Source of the DNA: Weissella viridescens
GTDB lineage: Bacteria > Bacillota > Bacilli > Lactobacillales > Lactobacillaceae
Assembly: GCF_001437355.1 (NCBI RefSeq)
Contig: NZ_JQBM01000002.1
Location: 51,923-115,922 of the forward strand
Length of the DNA stretch: 64,000 nt
Direction: 5' to 3'
The position numbers and the translations under genes are program-made. Below the pieces are notes generated by a model that had not been told where the DNA came from, did no database searches, and saw only the letters and a program-made list of their open reading frames with translations. Below, in pieces: positions 57,954 through 64,000 of this stretch (position 1 is the first letter of the stretch; each line of letters starts with the position of its first letter).

Positions 57954-59852
57954 ATGACAAAAGTACGTAAACAAGATGATTTGTACGAAGCAGTCAATGG
58001 AGAATGGCAAGCAAAAGCGGTTATTCCTGATGATAAGCCCCGCACAGGTGGATTCAATGATTTGAGCGATGAGATTGAAACGCTTATGTTGGATACAACA
58101 GATGAGTGGTTAGCTGGGAAAGATGTCCCAAGTGACCCAATTTTGCAAAACTTTGTAAAATATCACAAGCTGGCTAGTGATTGGGAAACGCGTAATGCTA
58201 AGGGTTCTGCGCCTGTGGCGGATTTGATTGCGAAGTATCAAGCACTAGAATCATTTGAGGACTACAATGCGCATTTAGTTGAATTAGAACAAGCTGGTTT
58301 ACCAAATGGGGTACCATTTGGTATTGCACCGGATTTTAAGGATGCGCAAACGAATGTGCTTTGGGCCGATAGTTTTGGAACTATCTTACCTGATACAACG
58401 TATTATGCTGATGATCACCCACAAAAGCAGGAGTTATTGGATAAGTGGCGTGAGTCGCAAACTGCGTTATTCAAGGCCTTTGGATTTGCAGACACTGAAA
58501 TTGATGATATCTTAACGAAGAATTTGGCCTTTGATGCGCGTGTTGCTGAGCATGTCATGAGTAATGAGACGGCGTCAGAAATTACGAACGTCTATCACCC
58601 TTATACTTGGGATGAATTTGTGAAAATGGCTGGTTCTTTGGATGTCACTACTTTGATTCAAGCGCAATTAGGTCAGTTGCCAACTGACCTAATTGTTTCA
58701 GAAGATGACTTTTGGAAGCACGCGGATTTGTTCTATTCAGAAGAGGCGTGGCCTTTGTTAAAGGCGCACTTACTTGTTGCGATTGTAAATAGCTTTACAG
58801 CTTATTTATCTGACGATATTCGTTTAAAGGCGGGTGCCTATGGACGTTATGTATCTGGTGTTCCAGAAGCAAGCTCGCAACGTAAGTCAGCCTATTACTT
58901 GGCGGAATCGTTCTATGACCAACCATTAGGGCTATGGTATGCCGGTGAGAAATTCTCGCCTGAAGCAAAGGCGGATGTTGAGCACAAGGTGCAAACGATG
59001 ATTGAGGTTTATAAAGAACGTTTGAACGCCGTAGACTGGTTGCAAGAAGAGACAAAGCAAAAGGCTCAAGTTAAACTAAGTGTGATTAATCCCCACATTG
59101 GTTATCCAGAAAAGCTACCTGAGCGTTTTGCTAAGCGTGTTATTCAAGATGACGATGATCTTATTTCTGCAGCACGTCGCTTCCGTGAACAAGCGACTGA
59201 GGAGGCATGGGGTCGCTGGAATCAACCAGTGGATCAATCTGAATGGGGAATGCCAGCAAATATGGTTAATGCCTACTATGATCCACAACAAAATCAAATC
59301 GTATTCCCAGCTGCTATCTTACAAGCACCGTTCTACAGTCTTGACCAAACGTCATCACAAAATTATGGTGGTATTGGAGCTGTAATTGCCCATGAAATTT
59401 CACACGCTTTTGACACAAATGGAGCGGAGTTCGATGAACATGGTAATTTAAATAACTGGTGGACTGAAGCTGACTTTGCTGCCTTTAAGGAACGGACACA
59501 AAAAGTCGTCGATCAATTCGATGGACTTGACGTGGAAGGTGTTCCGGTTAACGGTAAGCTAACTGTTTCAGAAAACGTGGCTGATTTAGGCGGTCTTGCT
59601 GACGCATTACAAGCCGCACAGTTAGAAGATGATTACTCTGCTGATGAATTCTTCACGAATTGGGCACGAATTTGGCGTCAGAAGCGTCGCCCTGAGTATG
59701 CGAAGATGGTGACGGCAGTTGATGTCCATGCACCAAATAATTATCGGGCCAATGTACCGGTAACGAATTTTGATGAATTCTATCAAACTTATGATGTAAA
59801 ACCAACGGATGGAATGTATCGCGAACCAAGTGAACGCGTGATTATTTGGTAG
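57954..59852 (+). CDS. pepO: M13 family endopeptidase PepO
   Basis: A 632-residue zinc oligo-endopeptidase without signal peptide or membrane anchor, so cytoplasmic as in other lactic acid bacteria. The active-site helix is VIAHEISHAFDTNGAEFDE (HEISH zinc ligands, about residues 479-483) with the third ligand in SENVADLGGL (ENVAD). VNAYYDPQQNQIVFPAAILQ (substrate-binding NAYY) precedes it. It degrades peptides imported by transporters such as DtpT. GAGGTGCTG is the ribosome site. Confidence 0.96.
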   Translation: MTKVRKQDDLYEAVNGEWQAKAVIPDDKPRTGGFNDLSDEIETLMLDTTDEWLAGKDVPSDPILQNFVKYHKLASDWETRNAKGSAPVADLIAKYQALESFEDYNAHLVELEQAGLPNGVPFGIAPDFKDAQTNVLWADSFGTILPDTTYYADDHPQKQELLDKWRESQTALFKAFGFADTEIDDILTKNLAFDARVAEHVMSNETASEITNVYHPYTWDEFVKMAGSLDVTTLIQAQLGQLPTDLIVSEDDFWKHADLFYSEEAWPLLKAHLLVAIVNSFTAYLSDDIRLKAGAYGRYVSGVPEASSQRKSAYYLAESFYDQPLGLWYAGEKFSPEAKADVEHKVQTMIEVYKERLNAVDWLQEETKQKAQVKLSVINPHIGYPEKLPERFAKRVIQDDDDLISAARRFREQATEEAWGRWNQPVDQSEWGMPANMVNAYYDPQQNQIVFPAAILQAPFYSLDQTSSQNYGGIGAVIAHEISHAFDTNGAEFDEHGNLNNWWTEADFAAFKERTQKVVDQFDGLDVEGVPVNGKLTVSENVADLGGLADALQAAQLEDDYSADEFFTNWARIWRQKRRPEYAKMVTAVDVHAPNNYRANVPVTNFDEFYQTYDVKPTDGMYREPSERVIIW

Positions 59853-59857
59853 TGCTT

Positions 59858-59896
59858 AAAAACCACAGTTTCTATATATAGAAACTGTGGTTTTTT
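59858..59896 (+). terminator. Terminator after pepO
   Basis: AAAAACCACAGTTTCTATA and its complement form a perfect long hairpin with T6 tail. Confidence 0.95.
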
Positions 59897-59950
59897 ATTT
59901 AGCAGATCAGATTAAGCGATTGTGTAAAAATATAGGAAATAGCACCCTTG

Positions 59951-59966
59951 TGTGATTAAAGTCACA
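59951..59966. promoter_or_regulatory. CRP/FNR-type dyad upstream of adhE
   Basis: TGTGATTAAAGTCACA fits TGTGA-N6-TCACA exactly. It lies about 85 bp upstream of the adhE -35 box. A CRP/FNR-family regulator (Flp or ArcR type in Firmicutes) is the natural candidate; none is encoded in this window. Confidence 0.6.
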
Positions 59967-60026
59967 TATAGATAGCATGCATGAATATGAAATGATAAAA
60001 CCAGTGTTAAACCGTTTCAAAAGAGT

Positions 60027-60078
60027 TTGAAAAAAACTTCACAAGAACTGTTGACACTACTTTGTGAAATGTTATACT
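60027..60078 (+). promoter_or_regulatory. adhE promoter with Rex-like sites
   Basis: -35 TTGACA (60051-60056) and -10 TATACT (60073-60078), 16 bp spacing. TTGAAAA-AAAC-TTCACAA (60027-60044) matches the Rex operator TTGTGAA-N4-TTCACAA at 12 of 14 arm positions. A second perfect half, TTGTGAA (60062-60068), is in the promoter spacer. Rex represses adhE when NADH is low in many Firmicutes. Confidence 0.65.
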
Positions 60079-60135
60079 AAGTATTGTTGATAGAGATAAA
60101 GAAATAAAACCTATATAAAAGAGGAGATCTTACCG

Positions 60136-62832
60136 ATGGCAGAAGCACCTAAGAATAAGAAAAAAGAATTAACTCCAGAAGAGAAGGCTCAAAAGAAGGC
60201 CGACGCCGAGGCACAAACACAAGCTTTGGTTGAAAAGGCTCAAGTTGCCTTTAACGAATTTAAGACATTTAGCCAAGAACAAGTCGACAAGATTGTTGCC
60301 GCAATGGCATTGGCTGGTTCAGAAAACTCATTGCTTCTTGCTCACGAAGCACACGATGAAACTGGTCGTGGCGTTGTTGAAGATAAGGATACTAAGAACA
60401 AGTTCGCTTCAGAATCTGTTTATAACGCTATCCGTAACGACCGCACTGTTGGTGTTATCAGTGAAGACAAGGTTAAGGGACAAGTTAAGGTTGCTGCCCC
60501 ACTTGGTATTTTAGCTGGTATCGTGCCAACAACTAACCCAACATCAACGACGATTTTCAAGTCAATGATGGCGGCTAAGACACGTAACGTGATTATCTTT
60601 GCGTTCCACCCACAAGCTCAAAAGTCATCTGTTCACGCCGCACAAATCGTTTACGATGCAGCTGTTAAGGCTGGTGCCCCAAAGAACTTTATCCAATGGA
60701 TTGAAAACCCATCAATCGATGCCACAAATGCATTGATTACAAATCCTGGTATTGCTTCAATCTTGGCAACTGGTGGACCTGGAATGGTTAATGCTGCTTT
60801 GCACTCAGGTAATCCATCAATGGGTGTTGGTGCTGGTAACGGTGCCGTTTACATTGATGCTACAGCTAACATCGAACGTGCCGTTGAAGATTTGCTTATT
60901 TCAAAGCGTTTCGACAACAGTATGATCTGTGCCGCTGAAAACTCAGTTGTTATTGATGCATCAGTTTATGACAAGTTTATGGACCAATTGCAAAAGCAAG
61001 GTGGTTACTTGGTTCCTAAGAAGGATTACCAAAAGATTGCTGACTACGCCTTCAAGCCAAATGCTGAAGGTTATGGAGTCGCTGGACCTGTTGCCGGACG
61101 TCCAGGACCTTGGATTGCTGAACAAGCTGGTGTTAAGGTTCCTGAAGGTAAGGATATCTTGTTGTTCGAATTGGACAAGAAGAACATCGGTGAAGCTTTG
61201 TCATCAGAAAAGTTGAGCCCAATGCTTTCAGTCTATAAGGCGGAATCACGTGACGAAGCGATCGAAATCGTGCGTTCATTGCTTAACTACCAAGGTGCCG
61301 GACACAACGCCGCTATCCAAATCGGGGCTCAAAATGACCCATTTGTTAAGGAATATGCTGACGCCGTTGAAGCATCACGTATCTTGGTTAACCAACCAGA
61401 TACACTTGGTGGAATTGGAGACGTTTATTCAGATGCTATGCGTCCATCATTGACGCTTGGAACTGGTTCATTGGGGAAGAATTCATTGTCACATAACTTG
61501 TCTACAGATGATCTATTGAATGTTAAAACTGTTGCTCGTCGTCGTAACCGTCCACAATGGGTACGTCTACCAGAGAACATTTACTACGAATCAAACGGAA
61601 TTTCATACTTGCAAGATGTTGAAGGTGTAGAACGTGCCTTTATCGTTGCTGACCCAGGTATGGTTCAATTCGGATTCGTTGATGAAGTGCTTGATCAACT
61701 TGCATTGCGTGAGGAGCCTGTTAAGACTTCAATTTACGGAACTGTTAAGCCTGACCCAACACTTGGACAAACAATCGAAATTGCTAAGCAAATGGCTGAC
61801 TTCAAGCCTGATACTGTTATCCTAATTGGTGGTGGATCAGCACTTGATGCAGGTAAGATTGCGCGTTACATCTACGAATACTCACAACAACACGAAGGTG
61901 TCTTGGATGATCCTGAAGCAATGAAGGAACTCTTCCAAAAGTTGCAACAAAAGTTTATCGATATCCGTAAGCGTATCGTTAAGTTTGAAGAGCAACCACT
62001 AACTAAGATGATTGCTATCCCAACAACTTCAGGTACTGGTTCAGAAGTTACACCATTCGCGGTTATCACTGATGACGAAACTCACGTGAAGTACCCATTG
62101 GCTGATTATGCTTTGACTCCACAAGCTGCTATCGTTGACCCTGAATTCGTTATGACTGTGCCAAAGCGTACAGTTGCATACTCAGGTTTGGATTCATTGT
62201 CACACGCTTTGGAATCATACGTTTCAGTTATGGCTTCAGACTTTACTCGTCCATGGGCTTTGCAAGCTATCAAGTTAATCTTTGATAACTTGGTTGAATC
62301 ATACAACTATGATCCACAACACCCAACCAAGGAAGGTCAAACAGCCCGTGCTAATATGCACTACGCTGCAACATTGGCTGGAATGTCATTCGCCAACGCC
62401 TTCTTGGGATTGAACCACGCGATTGCCCACAAGACAGGTGGAGAATTCAACTTGCCTCACGGATTGGCTATCTCAATTGCTATGCCACACGTTATTAAGT
62501 TCAACGCGGTTACTGGAAACGTTAAGCGTACACCATTCCCACGTTACGAAACATACCGTGCACAAAAGGATTACGCTGATATCGCACGTTACATCGGTTT
62601 GGAAGGTAAGGATGATGCAGCCCTTGTTGATGCTTTGCTAGCTAAGATTAAGGAATTGACTGATGCCTTGGATGTTGATACAACATTGACTGGTAACGGT
62701 GTTTCAAAGAAGGCTGTCGAAGAAAGTGTTGATCGTTTGTCAGACTTAGTTTATGATGACCAAACAATCGGTACTAACCCACGTCAACCATTCTTGGAAG
62801 AAATCAAGCAACTATTGTTGGATGAAATCTAA
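60136..62832 (+). CDS. adhE: Bifunctional acetaldehyde-CoA/alcohol dehydrogenase
   Basis: An 898-residue fusion, full length. The N-terminal aldehyde dehydrogenase domain (about 35-470) has the catalytic Cys in NSMICAAENSVV and the NAD site VPTTNPTSTT. The C-terminal iron-dependent alcohol dehydrogenase (about 480-890) has IGGGSALDAGK, PTTSGTGSEVTPFAV and the metal-binding GLNHAIAHKTGGEFNLPHG. It converts acetyl-CoA to ethanol and regenerates two NAD+, balancing the phosphoketolase pathway. The N-terminus has an extra Lys/Glu-rich stretch of about 20 residues. Codon use is that of a very highly expressed gene. GAGGAG precedes the start. Confidence 0.98.
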   Translation: MAEAPKNKKKELTPEEKAQKKADAEAQTQALVEKAQVAFNEFKTFSQEQVDKIVAAMALAGSENSLLLAHEAHDETGRGVVEDKDTKNKFASESVYNAIRNDRTVGVISEDKVKGQVKVAAPLGILAGIVPTTNPTSTTIFKSMMAAKTRNVIIFAFHPQAQKSSVHAAQIVYDAAVKAGAPKNFIQWIENPSIDATNALITNPGIASILATGGPGMVNAALHSGNPSMGVGAGNGAVYIDATANIERAVEDLLISKRFDNSMICAAENSVVIDASVYDKFMDQLQKQGGYLVPKKDYQKIADYAFKPNAEGYGVAGPVAGRPGPWIAEQAGVKVPEGKDILLFELDKKNIGEALSSEKLSPMLSVYKAESRDEAIEIVRSLLNYQGAGHNAAIQIGAQNDPFVKEYADAVEASRILVNQPDTLGGIGDVYSDAMRPSLTLGTGSLGKNSLSHNLSTDDLLNVKTVARRRNRPQWVRLPENIYYESNGISYLQDVEGVERAFIVADPGMVQFGFVDEVLDQLALREEPVKTSIYGTVKPDPTLGQTIEIAKQMADFKPDTVILIGGGSALDAGKIARYIYEYSQQHEGVLDDPEAMKELFQKLQQKFIDIRKRIVKFEEQPLTKMIAIPTTSGTGSEVTPFAVITDDETHVKYPLADYALTPQAAIVDPEFVMTVPKRTVAYSGLDSLSHALESYVSVMASDFTRPWALQAIKLIFDNLVESYNYDPQHPTKEGQTARANMHYAATLAGMSFANAFLGLNHAIAHKTGGEFNLPHGLAISIAMPHVIKFNAVTGNVKRTPFPRYETYRAQKDYADIARYIGLEGKDDAALVDALLAKIKELTDALDVDTTLTGNGVSKKAVEESVDRLSDLVYDDQTIGTNPRQPFLEEIKQLLLDEI

Positions 62833-62850
62833 GCAAATTTAAAGTTAAAC

Positions 62851-62882
62851 AAAAGCACCCGGAATTTCCGGGTGCTTTTTTG
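62851..62882 (+). terminator. Terminator after adhE
   Basis: AAAAGCACCCGGAA/TTCCGGGTGCTTTT perfect stem, T6 tail. Confidence 0.95.
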
Positions 62883-62897
62883 TTATGACGAGCAAAT

Positions 62898-62934
62898 AAA
62901 AACAGCTCAAGCACATGCTTGAGCTGTTTTTTTA
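62898..62934. terminator. Bidirectional terminator, adhE / exoA
   Basis: AAAAACAGCTCAAGCA/TGCTTGAGCTGTTTTTTT. It serves the minus-strand exoA, whose stop codon overlaps the T-tract, and backs up the adhE terminator. Confidence 0.93.
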
Positions 62935-63765
62935 ATTGAGGCTAAAGTCTTTTAGGACAAGTTGGATTGGTGCATGATCTTGACGAGCACCGGTATCGAT
63001 GACATCGAGACTAACCAATTTGTCACCGAGTTGATTTGAAATAAGGTAATAATCAATACGCCACCCGGCATTGTTGACCTTTGATTGCTTGGCGATTTGT
63101 GACCACCACGTATAAACCCCGGTTGCTTCAGGGTGTAACGTACGGAAGGTATCAATGTAACCAGCCTTGAGCAAATCAGTGAAGTCAGCGCGTTCTTCAT
63201 CGGTAAAGCCAGCACTGTGATGATTTGTCTTTGGGTTCTTCAAATCGATTTCTTCATGCGCAACGTTAAAGTCACCAGAAAAAATGACTGGCTTTTCCGC
63301 GTTTAGCGAATCGATGTAAGTCGTGTAGGCTTTATCCCAGGCTTGACGATCTTCAAGTCGAGCCAGTTCACGCCCTGAATTTGGCGTATAAACAGTCGAT
63401 ACAAAGGCATTGGGGAACTCGAGGGTGATAATGCGACCTTCTTGGTCCATTTCGCCAGGCGCACCGATTTCAGGCATCGTAACGGATAATGGCTCCGTCT
63501 TGGTAAGCATCATCGTTCCAGAATAACCGGTACGCGCGGTACTGAAATTCAAATAGCGATGATATTCTGGGAAAAGCTCATCAAGCGCAGCCGCTTGTTT
63601 TTTGGTTAGGCCAGTTGGGCGTAGCTTCGTTTCTTGGATGGCTAAGACGTCTGGAGCAAGCTCGGCAAGATGTTGCAAAGTAGCCCAGGTCATTTCGCCA
63701 CGTGGAGATTTATGTTCGACGGCAGCATTGATACTATCAATGTTCCATGAGATGAAAGTTGGCAT
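62932..63765 (-). CDS. exoA: Exodeoxyribonuclease III
   Basis: A 277-residue AP endonuclease/3' exonuclease for base-excision repair. Motifs in order: ISWNIDSINA (Asn, metal), LAIQETKL (catalytic Glu), TVYTPNSG, IFSGDFNVAHEEIDL (DxN), TWWSQ, WRIDYYLISN and the final QDHAPI (Asp-His pair). The start at 63765 has AAGGACGG upstream; the ORF is open 189 bases further but into untranslatable-looking AT-rich sequence. It would act with MutY encoded in this window on oxidised DNA. Confidence 0.95.
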   Translation of the reverse strand: MPTFISWNIDSINAAVEHKSPRGEMTWATLQHLAELAPDVLAIQETKLRPTGLTKKQAAALDELFPEYHRYLNFSTARTGYSGTMMLTKTEPLSVTMPEIGAPGEMDQEGRIITLEFPNAFVSTVYTPNSGRELARLEDRQAWDKAYTTYIDSLNAEKPVIFSGDFNVAHEEIDLKNPKTNHHSAGFTDEERADFTDLLKAGYIDTFRTLHPEATGVYTWWSQIAKQSKVNNAGWRIDYYLISNQLGDKLVSLDVIDTGARQDHAPIQLVLKDFSLN

Positions 63766-63902
63766 AATATTCCGTCCTTTTTTTCTTATTGTGTTCATTG
63801 TAATGTATTTTGTGCACGATGTGTGAAGAAAAATGATGATGCTATGATGTGGTGGATGCTTTTTTTCATTTATAGGGTAACCATAGTCGTTTTTGAGCAA
63901 AA

Positions 63903-63930
63903 TAAAAAGCGCAATCGAAATTGCGCTCAC
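63903..63930 (-). terminator. Terminator downstream of the edge tRNA
   Basis: On the minus strand, GAGCGCAAT/ATTGCGCTT with TTCG loop and TTTTTATTTT tail, 17 bp after the tRNA. Confidence 0.85.
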
Positions 63931-63946
63931 GTGGGGTAATGACTGA

Positions 63947-64000
63947 TAGCCCAACAGGGAGTCGAACCCTGGATTCCGCGCTGAGAACGCGACGTCTTGA
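63947..64000 (-). tRNA. tRNA-Glu (CTC), 5' part outside window
   Basis: The minus strand shows the 3' 54 nt of a tRNA: the end of the D-loop, anticodon stem TCGCG/CGCGG with loop TTCTCAG (anticodon CTC), T-arm CAGGG-TTCGACT-CCCTG, acceptor strand TTGGGCT and discriminator A. CCA is not encoded. The 5' acceptor strand lies beyond the right edge, so the identity rests on the anticodon alone. Confidence 0.8.

Noticed and set aside
60007..60020. CcpA cre site upstream of adhE
   Set aside because: TTAAACCGTTTCAA has about three mismatches to the cre consensus including conserved G and C, so it is too weak to call.

Overview
This 64 kb window is chromosomal DNA from a low-to-mid GC lactic acid bacterium. 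It carries a phosphoketolase (xpkA), a bifunctional adhE, an M13 endopeptidase (pepO), a DtpT-type peptide transporter and many amino-acid permeases. This heterofermentative, proteolytic set, together with gene order and codon use, points to the Leuconostocaceae, most likely Weissella. The genus is an inference. No phage, insertion sequence, transposase or CRISPR array was seen. The window looks like core chromosome on the origin-proximal side: mutY, rsmG, parA, parB, yyzM (DUF951) and ychF lie in their usual order, and three near-consensus parS sites are present.

Layout. 0-11.6 kb: divergent amino-acid ABC permease and secreted binding protein, a UbiA/MenA prenyltransferase, an AI-2E family membrane protein, an APC permease, an esterase, YihY, a tRNA-dihydrouridine synthase, small membrane proteins and a second APC permease behind a structured leader. 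11.6-23 kb: NAD(P)-binding oxidoreductase, nnrE, an aquaporin/glycerol facilitator, pgpA, quinone oxidoreductase, two overlapping APC permeases behind a leader-peptide attenuator, and ansA. 23-27 kb: nicotinamidase plus menI-like/menB/menE. 27-36.6 kb: a CiaRH-like two-component system, mutY, the parAB region, ychF and a second two-component system. 36.6-48.9 kb: MFS exporter, XRE pair, dtpT, a duplicated tRNA-Tyr/tRNA-Gln pair flanking a PadR-regulated drug exporter, SprT, and an AdcR-regulated metal ABC operon. 49-64 kb: ABC-F ATPase, YbaK, HD hydrolase, GntR plus xpkA, a ThiD/PdxK kinase, pepO, adhE, exoA, and the 3' part of a tRNA-Glu at the right edge.

How the genes work together. Peptides enter through DtpT and amino acids through the ABC and APC systems. 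PepO and asparaginase handle peptide and nitrogen supply. Phosphoketolase feeds acetyl-phosphate and AdhE reoxidises NADH to make ethanol; the adhE upstream region carries Rex-like and CRP/FNR-like dyads. The most striking theme is that several amino-acid transport genes, and the CiaRH-like system, have leaders built from a tiny translated ORF followed by competing hairpins or an intrinsic terminator. One of these is an AUG-UAA start-stop ORF with a perfect Shine-Dalgarno sequence. Another is a 13-codon ORF running into a perfect 21-bp hairpin. Other unusual points are a parS site embedded in the mutY terminator, a MutY lacking all four iron-sulfur cysteines, and an ABC-F protein with one intact and one degenerate ATP site.
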